Origin: Saprospiraceae bacterium
Lineage (GTDB): Bacteria; Bacteroidota; Bacteroidia; Chitinophagales; Saprospiraceae
Assembly (NCBI GenBank): GCA_016718505.1
Contig: JADKDE010000002.1
Coordinates: 310,001 to 374,000, forward strand
Direction: 5' to 3'
Length of the DNA stretch: 64,000 nt
Made by a program: the position numbers and the translations under genes. The notes below the pieces were generated by a model that ran no database searches, was not told the origin of the DNA, and saw only the letters and a list, made by a program, of their open reading frames with translations. Positions 1 through 9,920 of this stretch are shown piece after piece; the first letter of the stretch is position 1; the number at the start of each line of letters is the position of its first letter.

Positions 1-2080
1 AGCTTTGCGGTCTGAGAGGACTTATGGCTAAACCAAGAAAGTCAGGCGATACTGGAGCTGCCATCATCGAGAATCCAATCTTATCCAATTTCTTGGACGG
101 ATTGTCGGTTTTGGAGTACTTTATCTCGACCCACGGTGCTAGAAAAGGTCTCGCGGATACAGCCTTGAAAACGGCTGATGCGGGTTATTTGACGCGTCGT
201 CTTGTCGATGTAGCCCACGACGTAGTGATCAACGAAGAGGATTGCAATACGTTGAGAGGTATAGAGATGGCTGCGCTAAAGGACAACGAAAAAGTCATCG
301 ACTCACTTTCTAATAGAATTCAAGGAAGATACACGTTACACGATGTTTATCACCCAGTTGATGATTCATTGATATTGGCTGCTGGTGAATATATCACTCG
401 CGATATGGCCAACCACATGGAAGATATCGGTATCGAAATCGTTGCGATTCGTTCCGTATTGACTTGTGAAACCAAAAGAGGGGTTTGTACAAAATGCTAC
501 GGTAAAAATTTGGCTTCTGGCCGAATCGCAGAGAAAGGTGATGCCGTAGGTATTATCGCTGCCCAATCCATCGGGGAACCAGGTACACAGCTTACACTTC
601 GTACATTCCACGTTGGGGGTATCGCTTCCATCACCAAGTCAGAATCGGAATTGATCTCTAAATTCGATGGTAAATTAGAGTTCGATGACATTCGTACCGT
701 AAAGTCGGCAGATGAAGTAGGTGAGCAGGAAGTTGTATTATCTAGAACGGGTGAAATCAGAATAGTTGACCCTAAAACGGGTAAAATTTTCACAACCATG
801 TTCATCCCTTATGGAGCGAATATTCAAGTAAAAGACAACCAAAAAATATCTCGTGGAGACGTAGTCTGCGAGTGGGATCCTTTCAACAACGTTATCATTT
901 CTGAATTCGCGGGTATCGCACAGTTCGATTCCATCGAAGAAGGGGTAACTTATCGTATAGAAAGAGATGACCAAACTGGTTTCGCTGAAAAAGTTATCAT
1001 CGAATCTAAGAACAAAAAGAAAATCCCAACCATCAAAATTCTCAACGCAGAAGGTGATGAATTGAGATCTTACAACTTGCCAGTGGGTGCTTACTTGGCG
1101 ATCGAGGACGGTTCTACTATCGTAGCCGGTACCAAGATCTCCAAAATCCCAAGAAACTTGGGTAAGATTACGGATATCACGGGTGGTTTGCCTAGGGTTA
1201 CCGAGCTTTTCGAGGCTAGAAATCCTTCCAACCCCGCTGTTGTAGCTGAAATCGACGGTATTGTATCTTTTGGTGCAATCAGAGAGGTAACCGTGGGGTC
1301 GCTGTCACAGGTAAAGATGGACAAAAACGCAAGTATTATTTGATCGGTTTGTCCAAGCATATCTTGGTACAAGAAGGTGACTTTATCCGCGCGGGTACGC
1401 CACTTTCTGATGGTTCTATCGCGCCAATCGATATCCTAGACATCAAAGGTCCATTCGCTGTACAACAGTATTTGGTGAACGGTGTTCAAGAGGTTTATCG
1501 TGCACAGGGTATTTCCATCAACGACAAGCACCTTGAGGTGATCGTACGCCAGATGATGCGTAGGGTATTGATTGAAGATCCAGGAGATACTACTTTCTTA
1601 GAGGGCGAATCAGTAGAAAAATACGAATTTTTAGAAATCAACGATTGGATTTATGACAAAAAATTTGTCGTGGAGTCAGGTGATTCGACCAAATATAGCC
1701 CAGGTCAGTTGGCAAGTATCAGACAATTGCGAGAGGAAAATTCTTTCTTAAAGCGTAATGACAAGAAAATCGTTCAGTTCAGAGATGCTGTCCCAGCTAC
1801 CTCCAAGCCAATCCTTCAAGGGATTACAAGGGCGTCTTTGGGTACAGTGAGTTGGATTTCCGCGGCTTCATTCCAAGAGACTACAAAAGTATTGAGCCAT
1901 GCGGCCATTAGTGCCAAAACGGACGTACTCAATGGTCTTAAGGAGAACGTTATCGTCGGAAAGAGAATTCCAGCGGGTACTGGACTTAAAGAATACAATG
2001 ATTTTTATGTCATGGGTGCCGAAGGGAACAACCGAAAGTATATCCATGAAGAGGATTATGTAGAGCCATTGCAGCGTTAA
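1..2080 (+). CDS. rpoC: DNA-directed RNA polymerase subunit beta' (C-terminal part, frameshifted)
   Basis: This is the C-terminal half of the largest catalytic RNA polymerase subunit. The reading frame is open from base 3, so the gene starts outside the window. Visible are the second zinc-binding cluster (Cys in CETKRGVCTKCYGK), the bridge-helix/trigger-loop region (GIIAAQSIGEPGTQLTLRTFH) and the conserved C-terminal segment VIVRQMMRRV. The frame that encodes residues up to about base 1280 stops at 1341. The downstream frame can be traced back without a stop to about 1281 and reads RGNRGVAVTGKDGQKRKYYL before joining the 3' part. One missing A in atcagagagg (1278-1287) restores a continuous protein. 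Because the gene is essential, a sequencing error is the likeliest cause. The annotated 3' start near 1340 is an artefact of this shift. A hairpin terminator follows the stop. Confidence 0.97.
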
Positions 2081-2100
2081 TATTTAGCTTAAATATAGGA

Positions 2101-2132
2101 AGGCCCCGAGATGTATTTTTCGGGGCTTTTTT
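2101..2132 (+). terminator. Rho-independent terminator after rpoC
   Basis: A GCCCCGA arm (2103-2109) pairs perfectly with TCGGGGC (2120-2126) over a 10-nt loop and is followed directly by six T. It lies 20 bp after the rpoC stop and is the strongest intrinsic terminator in the window. Confidence 0.92.
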
Positions 2133-2145
2133 GATTGTATTTTTT

Positions 2146-2290
2146 GGGCGTCCCCTCGTTCCACTCGGTCGGGTCATCCATGGGTTCTCTCGTCCTTCGG
2201 ACGAGATCCGTCTCACCATGCTGAATGAGACTCGATCCCCTAATAACAAAAGCCAGATTGGATCGACCATTACTACCCCTGACGCATGCC
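2146..2290 (+). repeat. Dispersed palindromic element, copy A
   Basis: A GC-rich intergenic element starting GGGCGTCCCC and ending CCCTGACGC. The ends can pair (GCGTC 2148-2152 with GACGC 2281-2285). Inside are the anchors CGGGTC and CCATGGGTTC, a perfect hairpin CTCGTCCTTCGGACGAG, and CCGTCTCACC. It shares this order with copies at 14529, 49741, 52637 and 60114. Short ORFs crossing it are not genes. It sits 66 bp after the rpoC stop, just beyond the terminator. Confidence 0.75.
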
Positions 2291-2400
2291 ATGTTTATCC
2301 ATTAAAATGCAAAATGGCAGATGACTACTCAATATCTGTCATCGACCACGCATAATAAACTTATTTTTCACTTAATAAAACCCTCGTTACGATGCTAATT

Positions 2401-3410
2401 TTATTTTGCCAAGGTCATCATTTTTGGCATTCTAAATACCCCAAAATTATTGGCTGCTTCAAATTGAAAAATATAATTACCAGCTGGAAGTCCAAAATTC
2501 GCTGGATTGATGTCCACCTCGAAAATTCCTACGCCTTTATTTTGTTTTTCAAAAACTGTGCCAACTTTTCTTCCAGAAAGATCCCACAATTCCATCTTTA
2601 CATCGGAGCTTTGCTTTAGATTTATTCTTACCTTAGTATTTGATGCATATGGATTTGGGATGTTTTGACCCATTTCGAAGACTTTGAAAATTTCTTTTTC
2701 GATATGGCCAACTCCCAAAGTTCCAGATCCTTGGACAGATATTTCCATGTAGGAGTCATAACCACCTGTAGCTGTATTGGGTGTCAGGGTAGCTACTTGT
2801 AGTGCATAGCCATCTGAAAATATATTGTCACCACTATAGCTCAATGGATCGGCTCCCTTGGGATAAAGTGTGGGTGCTGCCGCATAGACTGCATTTTTTG
2901 CAGCGATAGGAAAGGTCAATTGAGATACCGCTGAATACGCCGAACTTACATACACTTGAAAATGTATATGGGCAATCCTTCCGTTGTACCAACCTGGAAA
3001 AATTGTTATAAATTCTACCTCGCCATCTGCATTTGTGAATTGGTAACCTCTGAGATATTTTGAATTGGCGTCCCCAGGGTTGTTCGCAGTATTGTACCCT
3101 GAATAAACCCCATCTTTTGTGCAGTGCCATACATTTACTCTGACATTTGTCATAGGAGCACAATTGGCCAACCCAAATACTTTTAGTTTAAGATTTAGTT
3201 GAGTCCCTAGTTGGGTTTCTCTGATATCCTGTCTGAAATAATAGGTATTTGCCGTTAAATCAAAGGAAATGGCCCGGCAGTTTCCGAAGGTATCAATGTA
3301 CATGCATTGGGAAGTTCTGCGGCATTTGACTCAGCGGACAATTTGGACAACGGAAGTGTCAATCCCAAACCTGCTAGTCCCGCACCTTTCAAAAAATCTT
3401 TTCTTTTCAT
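2401..3410 (-). CDS. Secreted intradiol ring-cleavage dioxygenase with T9SS tail (frameshifted)
   Basis: This is a member of the protocatechuate 3,4-/catechol 1,2-dioxygenase fold, which cleaves catechols between the hydroxyls using Fe(III). The family start motif CTLIPSETAGPFPL lies in one frame (N-terminal part) and the rest in another. Adding one C near 3261 joins them as PFPLDLTANTYYFRQDIRE. The four expected iron ligands are visible: Tyr in DGVYSGY, Tyr in FPGWYNGR, and both His in AHIHF. The N-terminus MKRKDFLKGAGLAGLGLTLP resembles a Tat leader. The last about 85 residues (GQNIPNPYASNTKVRINL to PKMMTLAK) are a T9SS sorting domain. Start chosen at 3410 so that the Tat-like leader begins the protein. 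The true substrate is unknown; many secreted Bacteroidota homologues are uncharacterised. The shift is probably a sequencing error. Confidence 0.85.
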
Positions 3411-3697
3411 CGTTGTTATGATTTTAGAATTATATATAATTGATTTCAAATCGCTTAAGAACTCAAAATAGAAAATAATGCGGTGCTGTATTATTTATTG
3501 TAAAATAATATATCGATCCCAAGCATAGACTAAATTAAGAATTTTATTTTTCAGAAAATAAACAAAATTTGTCCTTTCAAATTAAGTACGTATTAAAGAG
3601 CGAATTGGTTTCCAATCCTTGCCAACTATGTTAAACTTTGCATTTCCCATCAAAAATTAATACCTTAGGCGTTCATTTTATAAGTAATATTTTCCAA

Positions 3698-5104
3698 ATG
3701 AAAAGACGGGATTTTTTTAAGTATGGTAGCCTACTATCTTTATTTGGTCTCGGTAGTAGCAGTTCTGCGTGGGCTTTAGATTTGGCGGAGCCATTAGCTT
3801 CCAAGAAGAAAAGGGCTAAAAACATCATTTTTATGGTGTCGGATGGGATGAGTACAGGCACTCTCAATATGGCGGACCTTTATCTGCAAAGGCAATTCGG
3901 ACAAGGATCCAACTGGCTGAATCTATATAGAAATAATTTGGTTACTAGAGGGCTCATGGATATGGCCTCGGCGTCATCTATCGTGACAGACTCTTCTGCT
4001 GCAAGTTCGTCTTGGGGATGTGGTCAAAGGGTAAAGAATGGTGTCTTAAATGTCGATGCTAACGGGAATGAACTGACCACCATTTGGCAAAAATTTAAGA
4101 ATGGAGGGAAAAAGGCTGGTTGCGTCACCTCCGTTCCAGTTACACACGCTACACCTGCGGGTTTTTGCATTTCAGCTACAAGTAGAAATACACAAGAAGA
4201 AATTGCACAGAAATATCTGGTCATGGGTATGGATCTTTTGCTTGGTGGAGGAGATAAATTTTTCAATCCAGAAAAACGCTCTGACAAGCAGGATATGTAC
4301 AAAAAATATCACAATGCTGGATATCAAATAGTAAAGAATCGAACAGAACTTTCAGGAAGTGTTAGTGGCAAGCCACTATTGGGTACTTTTGGAGATGATG
4401 CATTACCTTATTGGCTTGATCATAAAACTGATACAGAATTGGAAAATTCAGTACCAACATTGGCCGCAATGACAGCGGTGGCGATTGATCATTTGAAAGG
4501 ATCGAAGGAGGGTTTCGTCCTTCAAATAGAAGGAGGAAAGGTCGATTGGGCAGCACACGCCAATGATATAGGGGGCCTTTTATTCGATCAGTTAGCATTT
4601 GATGAGGCCATAAAAGTTGCCATCGATTTTGCGGCAAAAGACAAGGAAACACTTGTTATTATATGTACTGATCACGGCAACGCCAATCCTGGGCTAATTT
4701 ATGGCTCACAAGTCAATGAAAATTTTGACAATTTGCACAAATTTCAGAAAACAAATGATTGGATCTTGCAAAGTATCCTTCCTACGCATACTACGGCGGA
4801 TATCCAGCAAAGAATTTTCAATGCAAATGGCTTCGAAATTTCAACCGAAGAGGCACAAAAATTACTGGGGTTTTATACGGGACTTCAAGCAGAAGAAGCT
4901 GGCTTGTATAATTATAAAAATTTGCCTTTCAGCGCATTGGCTGACATTCAAAAGAAAAGGACCTCCGTTGGCTGGATTAGCATGAATCATTCTGGCGATT
5001 TCGTGGAAATAGCCATGTATGGGCCTGGATCTCATCTACATAAGCCATTTATCAAAAATACCGAATTGCACACGCTTATGTTAAAAGCCTGTGGCGTAGG
5101 GTAA
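3698..5104 (+). CDS. phoA: Alkaline phosphatase
   Basis: An exported phosphomonoesterase that releases phosphate from organic esters with two Zn and one Mg. Motifs in order: metal Asp in IIFMVSDGMS, nucleophile Ser in VTDSSAASSSWGCG, THATPAGF, metal ligands in EGGKVDWAAHAND, and TDHGNANPG. The start was moved from an upstream ATG at 3638 to the ATG at 3698 because this gives a Tat-like leader, MKRRDFFKYGSLLSLFGLG, ending in AWA. That leader closely resembles the leader of the convergently placed dioxygenase. The length of 468 residues fits the family. The intergenic region to that dioxygenase is divergent, so the two genes could share regulatory DNA. An inverted repeat follows the stop. The symbol is used in the family sense; other alkaline phosphatase families (PhoX, PhoD) do not fit these motifs. 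Confidence 0.9.
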   Translation: MKRRDFFKYGSLLSLFGLGSSSSAWALDLAEPLASKKKRAKNIIFMVSDGMSTGTLNMADLYLQRQFGQGSNWLNLYRNNLVTRGLMDMASASSIVTDSSAASSSWGCGQRVKNGVLNVDANGNELTTIWQKFKNGGKKAGCVTSVPVTHATPAGFCISATSRNTQEEIAQKYLVMGMDLLLGGGDKFFNPEKRSDKQDMYKKYHNAGYQIVKNRTELSGSVSGKPLLGTFGDDALPYWLDHKTDTELENSVPTLAAMTAVAIDHLKGSKEGFVLQIEGGKVDWAAHANDIGGLLFDQLAFDEAIKVAIDFAAKDKETLVIICTDHGNANPGLIYGSQVNENFDNLHKFQKTNDWILQSILPTHTTADIQQRIFNANGFEISTEEAQKLLGFYTGLQAEEAGLYNYKNLPFSALADIQKKRTSVGWISMNHSGDFVEIAMYGPGSHLHKPFIKNTELHTLMLKACGVG

Positions 5105-5118
5105 ATGAATCGATAACT

Positions 5119-5159
5119 ACCGCGATATTAGTCGAAAACCCTTCCCTCAATATTGCGGT
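5119..5159. terminator. Inverted repeat between convergent phoA and udk
   Basis: ACCGCGATATT (5119-5129) and AATATTGCGGT (5149-5159) form an 11-bp stem with one mismatch between two convergent stop codons. T-rich flanks are weak, so a bidirectional terminator is plausible but not certain. Confidence 0.5.
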
Positions 5160-5179
5160 TTATTTCAGTGAAAGAGAAT

Positions 5180-5806
5180 TTACGTATGCGTTTCTTTATT
5201 GATCTTTGATCGAATGAAAGACGTAAGCAATTCTAAGCCGATATTATATGAAATATTATTATTGATAACGAGATCCACCTTGGGCTTAAAGGGTGCGATA
5301 TACAGTTGTAATGCAGGTTTTACGTGATGTTGGTAGCGGTATAATACGTCGTCGAGGGGATAGTTTCTCTCTAGCTGGTCTCGCTTGATTCGACGAATAA
5401 GTTGGGATGATTCTTCCGCTTCGATATAGATTTTCAAATCCATTTTGTTCCACAAGTTCGATTCTTGAAAAACAAAAAGCCCTTCGACGATGATGACTGG
5501 TGCGGGGATGATGGTCAAAAGTGCAGGGTCAGACTTTTCATTGTTGAACGTGTATTCAACCCTTTGGATGGTTTCTCCCTTTGATAGTTTGGATAAGTCC
5601 GACGCAAATTCTACCATATTGATGGATTCGGGAAGGTCAAAGTTTTTGACACCATTTTCGTCCACTTTCTGTTCCTCTCGAGGCTTGTAATAATCATCTT
5701 GGGAGATGATACAAACTTCACTGGTAGGAAAGTTTTTTCGAATATCCCTTATGAATGAGGTTTTACCACTTCCACTCCCCCCACAAATTCCAATAATAAA
5801 AGACAT
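5180..5806 (-). CDS. udk: Uridine kinase
   Basis: Phosphorylates uridine (and usually cytidine) to the monophosphate in pyrimidine salvage. The P-loop GGSGSGKTS is at residues 9-17, followed by SQDDYYK (the DxYY region typical of the family) and the lid Arg-rich segment RRIKRDQLER. The length of 208 residues is normal. The start ATG at 5806 leaves no useful upstream extension. It is transcribed divergently from a nucleoside:H+ symporter gene at 5983, so uptake and phosphorylation of nucleosides are probably linked, with about 175 bp of shared upstream DNA. Confidence 0.93.
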   Translation of the reverse strand: MSFIIGICGGSGSGKTSFIRDIRKNFPTSEVCIISQDDYYKPREEQKVDENGVKNFDLPESINMVEFASDLSKLSKGETIQRVEYTFNNEKSDPALLTIIPAPVIIVEGLFVFQESNLWNKMDLKIYIEAEESSQLIRRIKRDQLERNYPLDDVLYRYQHHVKPALQLYIAPFKPKVDLVINNNISYNIGLELLTSFIRSKINKETHT

Positions 5807-5982
5807 ATTAACTAAGTATTATTCTTATAATATTAGCGGTTAAAGTTATGGCAAATAGTCCAAACCAATCTAATTTTATTAAACTATTTTTAAAATAAAT
5901 ATGCATATAGTTTTTTTATATGTGGATTTTTGTTTGTTTCTTTGTTTGAATGTTGATTTTTTAAAACAAAACGAAGCTAAAA

Positions 5983-7236
5983 ATGAAATTAGAATTAAGA
6001 TTGACGATCATGAGTTTTCTCCAATTTTTCATTTGGGGAGCTTGGTTGATCACGGTAGCCAATTATTGGTTTTTGACCAAGGGATGGAGTGGGGCCCAGT
6101 TCGGTGCCATATTTTCCACACTCGGATTGTCTTCTATTTTTATGCCAGCTTTGACGGGGATTGTCGCCGACAGATGGTTGAATGCGGAGAGACTTTACGG
6201 AATCTTGCATATTCTAGGGGGTATTGCCCTCGCTTACATACCACAAGTAAATGATCCAGACACATTTTATTGGGTGATTTTTGGTGCCATGCTTTGCTAT
6301 ATGCCGACAATTTCTTTATCAAATTCTATCGCCTACACGATCTTGAAAAATGCTGGAAAAGATGTCGTTACGGTTTTTCCTCCCATTCGGGTTTGGGGTA
6401 CTGTAGGATTTATCGTTGCCATGTGGGTTACCAATCTTACAGGAAATAAAGCCAGTGCCATGCAATTCTACTTTGCGGCTACTTACGCCATTATTTTAGG
6501 AATTTATTCATTTACCCTGCCTGCTTGTCCGCCTCAAAATCTAACTCCTAAGGACGCTTCTTGGGCCGAAGTGTTAGGACTCAACGCCTTTAAATTGTTT
6601 GGGACCTACAAAATGGCACTATTTTTCATATTTTCAATGTTTCTGGGTGCTGCATTGCAATTGACCAATATGTATGGCGATGTTTTTCTTTCAGATTTTC
6701 AAAATAATCCCCTATACCAGGATTCATTTGTAGTAAAATATTCTACTGTGATTATGTCTATATCACAGATATCAGAGACTTTATTCATTCTTACCATCCC
6801 ATTTTTCCTCAAGCGATTCGGTATCAAGAATGTTATGTTGCTGAGCATGTTGGCTTGGGTTTTAAGGTTTGGGCTTTTTGCTTATGGTGATCCAGGAGCA
6901 GGCTTATGGATGATTATTTTATCGTGTGTAGTGTATGGGATGGCCTTTGATTTCTTCAATATTTCTGGTTCATTATTCGTGGAGACTACTACAGACCACA
7001 CCATCAGGTCTAGTGCTCAGGGATTGTTTATGATGATGACCAATGGCTTTGGTGCGATCATAGGATCTTATGGTAGTGGCTATTTGATTGATAGTTTTTT
7101 CACGCATGACGGAATAAAAGACTGGCATAATATTTGGCTCAGTTTTGCAGCTTATGCGCTGGTGATAGCCATATTATTTGCAGTGATGTTTTCACACAAA
7201 CATGACCCCAATGCAGTAGAAAATGTGAGCCATTAA
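5983..7236 (+). CDS. Nucleoside:H+ symporter, NupG-type MFS permease
   Basis: An inner-membrane permease of 417 residues with about 12 hydrophobic segments. The N-terminus SFLQFFIWGAWLITVANYW and the loop ADRWLNAERLYGILHI match the nucleoside:H+ symporter branch of the major facilitator superfamily (NupG/XapB type). It lies next to a divergent uridine kinase gene, which supports a nucleoside substrate. An upstream overlapping frame (from 5901) is a shadow. The exact nucleoside preference cannot be read from the sequence. Confidence 0.88.
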   Translation: MKLELRLTIMSFLQFFIWGAWLITVANYWFLTKGWSGAQFGAIFSTLGLSSIFMPALTGIVADRWLNAERLYGILHILGGIALAYIPQVNDPDTFYWVIFGAMLCYMPTISLSNSIAYTILKNAGKDVVTVFPPIRVWGTVGFIVAMWVTNLTGNKASAMQFYFAATYAIILGIYSFTLPACPPQNLTPKDASWAEVLGLNAFKLFGTYKMALFFIFSMFLGAALQLTNMYGDVFLSDFQNNPLYQDSFVVKYSTVIMSISQISETLFILTIPFFLKRFGIKNVMLLSMLAWVLRFGLFAYGDPGAGLWMIILSCVVYGMAFDFFNISGSLFVETTTDHTIRSSAQGLFMMMTNGFGAIIGSYGSGYLIDSFFTHDGIKDWHNIWLSFAAYALVIAILFAVMFSHKHDPNAVENVSH

Positions 7237-7256
7237 TCTTGGAAATTTTCTTGTTT

Positions 7257-8852
7257 TTATTTGGTAAAAAAACCTTTATTAATTTGGAAAATTCCCCAAG
7301 TATTGGGTGCCAATAATGTTGCATAATTATTTTTTGAAAGTGGGTTGATCAATGCGTAATCAGGGGACAAAATCCAATTTCCTCTGCGGTCAATGATTCC
7401 CCATTTCTTTTGATATTTGGCGACGCTATATCCATTTCTAAAGGGAATAACTTCATCAAATTTTGGTTCAACGATTTGGTTGCCAAGATTATCTAATAAT
7501 CCCCATTTATTGCCCATTAGATATGCGGAGATTCCTTCTGAAAAATTTTGGACATCATCGACGTTTTGATCCCATAATACTTTCCCTTTTCTAGTTAAGT
7601 AATTGTATTTGGTAGTATGTCCATCATCGGAGCCAACCCCAAACTGTGCGCTAGATTTTGAGTTTTCTTTGGCACTTTTAGATGGAAATTCATAGATCAT
7701 GATGGGCGCAAGGTCTCCAGAATAACATCTGATCTCTTGGATATTTTTTACTTCGAACAATGATTTTCCTAGATCATTATAAATTACAATTTTCCCATCA
7801 CCCTCAGCTCTCCAAAGGCTATCTTCATCTGGGGTTAGATTCTCATATTTGAAAGGAATGACTTCCTTACCGCTAAAATCAAGCCCCCCAATATTGCCCT
7901 GAAAATTGGCTACCAATAAGTTGGGTTGATATTTATCTAATGAAAATTCTCGCAACATTTCATATTTTGCTGGAATGATGTCTTTTGCATTTTTATCTAT
8001 TAAACCGAAATAATCTACGTCGATAATGGACTTAAAACTTGTAAATGTTAGCCCATTTTCAAGTATTTTCAAGGGTTTATTATCCAATTTCCCGAGGATT
8101 TTACCAGTTTTGTCTATATTGTAATAGGTTGTATCAAGGTACACGGTGGCTATCCCATTGCGAAATGGTGATATCCAATCAAAGCGGGGCGGGATTTGAT
8201 AAAAACCTGTGTCATTGACGTATCCGAATCTGCCATATTCTTGAATTCCAGCCAAGCCATCGTAAAAACTAGAGGCATAGGTCCAAGCACCAATAAAGGC
8301 CTGTTTGCCCTGGGGAGTGATGAAATAGTATTTTTCTGGGTCATCTGGTTTTTTGGGAACTCCTCCTACTAGACATAAATTTCCAGTGAAATCTTCGGCA
8401 TTTTCAAATTGACAAGGAACTTTGATGATTCCCGAGCGATCGGTAAATCCAAATCGCATTTTGCCCGAAATAGTATCCATTATACCGACTTTCCTGCGGT
8501 TTGAAAACACATCTTCGCTGACAAAATGGTAGGTTGGTGGAAAAGTGATTTTTCCAGTTGAATCAACCAATCCAAAAATAGGATAAGTCCCTTGAAACGA
8601 TCTTATTGGAGCATAGCCGTGTTTTAATTTGCCAATTTCATCATAGTTACAGGCTAAGACAGATTTTCCTCTATAATCAATCAAACCATCTTTGAATAGC
8701 CCATTAGAAAAGGTGGTAATTCGACATAGGTTTGTATTGAAGGTATCTATAAAAGTTGCAGAGATTTTTAGGGTATCACTTGCGAAAAGCGACTGTACAC
8801 TTGTCATTATCATTATCAAAATGGCTGTGTACCATAATTTATTTTTCATCAT
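7257..8852 (-). CDS. Secreted WG-repeat protein
   Basis: About ten WG (KWG) beta-repeats run through the protein, for example GLIDYRGKSVLACNYD, FGLVDSTGKITFPPTY, FGYVNDTGFYQIPPRF, KWGLLDNLGNQIVEPKF and KWGIIDRRGNWILSPDY. The family folds into short beta-rich units and is usually a binding scaffold; no catalytic residues are evident. The start was set to the paired ATG at 8852/8849 because MMKNKLWYTAILIMIM... ASD forms a clean Sec signal peptide, while the upstream ATG (8885) adds an unsuitable leader. The product is expected outside the cytoplasm. The specific ligand is unknown. Its stop lies 20 bp from the convergent nucleoside permease. Confidence 0.85.
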   Translation of the reverse strand: MMKNKLWYTAILIMIMTSVQSLFASDTLKISATFIDTFNTNLCRITTFSNGLFKDGLIDYRGKSVLACNYDEIGKLKHGYAPIRSFQGTYPIFGLVDSTGKITFPPTYHFVSEDVFSNRRKVGIMDTISGKMRFGFTDRSGIIKVPCQFENAEDFTGNLCLVGGVPKKPDDPEKYYFITPQGKQAFIGAWTYASSFYDGLAGIQEYGRFGYVNDTGFYQIPPRFDWISPFRNGIATVYLDTTYYNIDKTGKILGKLDNKPLKILENGLTFTSFKSIIDVDYFGLIDKNAKDIIPAKYEMLREFSLDKYQPNLLVANFQGNIGGLDFSGKEVIPFKYENLTPDEDSLWRAEGDGKIVIYNDLGKSLFEVKNIQEIRCYSGDLAPIMIYEFPSKSAKENSKSSAQFGVGSDDGHTTKYNYLTRKGKVLWDQNVDDVQNFSEGISAYLMGNKWGLLDNLGNQIVEPKFDEVIPFRNGYSVAKYQKKWGIIDRRGNWILSPDYALINPLSKNNYATLLAPNTWGIFQINKGFFTK

Positions 8853-8938
8853 AAAATAGCATTTTAGGGCTAAATTCCTGCGCAATCTAATGGCATTCTA
8901 ACCAAAAAGAAGGGATTTTAAATAAAAATTAACAGATA

Positions 8939-9649
8939 TTAGGCCAAAGTGTGATAAACTTTCTGGACGTCGTCATCGCCTTCTAAGGCTTCCACTAGTT
9001 CTAAAACCTCTTCGATTTGCTCATCTGTCAAATCATCCTTCGTAGTGCTAGGCACAAACTGTAACTCAGAGCTGATGGGCTCGATCTTTTGGTTTTCAAA
9101 AAATTTAAGCATAGCTCCATATTCTCCAAACTTGCAATAAACCGTAATTTCACTTTCTTCTATCTCTATATCTTCCGCACCTGCATCTATCAAGTCTAAC
9201 TCTAGTTCATCAATGTTTACAGACTTAGGGTCAAGCTTGAACACACCCATTCTTTCGAACATGAATTGAACCGATCCATTGGTACCTAGAGCCCCATTGT
9301 TTCTATTGAAATGCATCCTTACGTTGGCTACTGTTCTAGTGGTATTATCGGTGGCACACTCGACGATGACAGCGACCCCATGTGCACCATAGCCTTCATA
9401 TGTTACCTCTTCATATCCTTTGTCGTCCTTGGATGACGCTCTTTTGATGGCATTTTCAACTCGATCCTTAGGCATGTTTACGCCCTTGGCATTTTGCATG
9501 GCAGCTCTAAGTCGAGGATTATTTTCTGGAAGGGCTCCACCTTGTTTTACCGCTATGGCTATTTCTTTCCCAATTCGGGTAAAGTTTTTCGCCATCTTGT
9601 CATATCTAGCAAACATTTTGTGTTTGCGTTTTTCGAACATCCTTCCCAT
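8939..9649 (-). CDS. YebC/PmpR family DNA- or ribosome-associated regulator
   Basis: A cytoplasmic three-domain protein of 236 residues. The N-terminal helical part (KMAKNFTRIGKEIAIAVKQG, NPRLRAAMQNAKGVNMPKDR) and the EVTYEGYGAHGVAVIVE strand are the family signature. Members act as transcription regulators in some bacteria and as translation activators (TACO1-like) in others. The sequence does not tell which applies here. The start MGRMFEKRKHKMFARYDK is the extended form common in Bacteroidota. It stands alone on the minus strand. Confidence 0.93.
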   Translation of the reverse strand: MGRMFEKRKHKMFARYDKMAKNFTRIGKEIAIAVKQGGALPENNPRLRAAMQNAKGVNMPKDRVENAIKRASSKDDKGYEEVTYEGYGAHGVAVIVECATDNTTRTVANVRMHFNRNNGALGTNGSVQFMFERMGVFKLDPKSVNIDELELDLIDAGAEDIEIEESEITVYCKFGEYGAMLKFFENQKIEPISSELQFVPSTTKDDLTDEQIEEVLELVEALEGDDDVQKVYHTLA

Positions 9650-9920
9650 GTTGTTTTTTTATATATTTTTCAAAAAATTAAAATCAAAATCAAGTGCAAA
9701 AGTAGGGATATTTTCAAGAAAATATAGATAAACAAAGCGAAAATTACCAAGTGAGTACAAGTATTTGTCACCCAAATGAGATGAAAGAGATTGACACTCT
9801 GTTATGATTGCCGATACCAAGTATATGGCTTGAACCCTCTGTTTTTTATTTTACAAAAATGAATATTTTAACCATGTCCTAATTAATGTAGGCCAATTTT
9901 TTCACTCAAAATTAAAGAAA

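Noticed and set aside
1278..1345. Programmed frameshift in rpoC
   Set aside because: No slippery heptamer or downstream structure is evident, and similar single-base losses occur in unrelated genes of the window.
2131..2355. 74-codon plus-strand ORF over the repeat, and minus-strand ORFs at 2010-2292
   Set aside because: They cross the palindromic element and have no protein family features.
5901..6254. 117-codon ORF upstream of and overlapping the nucleoside permease
   Set aside because: It is a shadow frame; the overlapping permease has clear family motifs.
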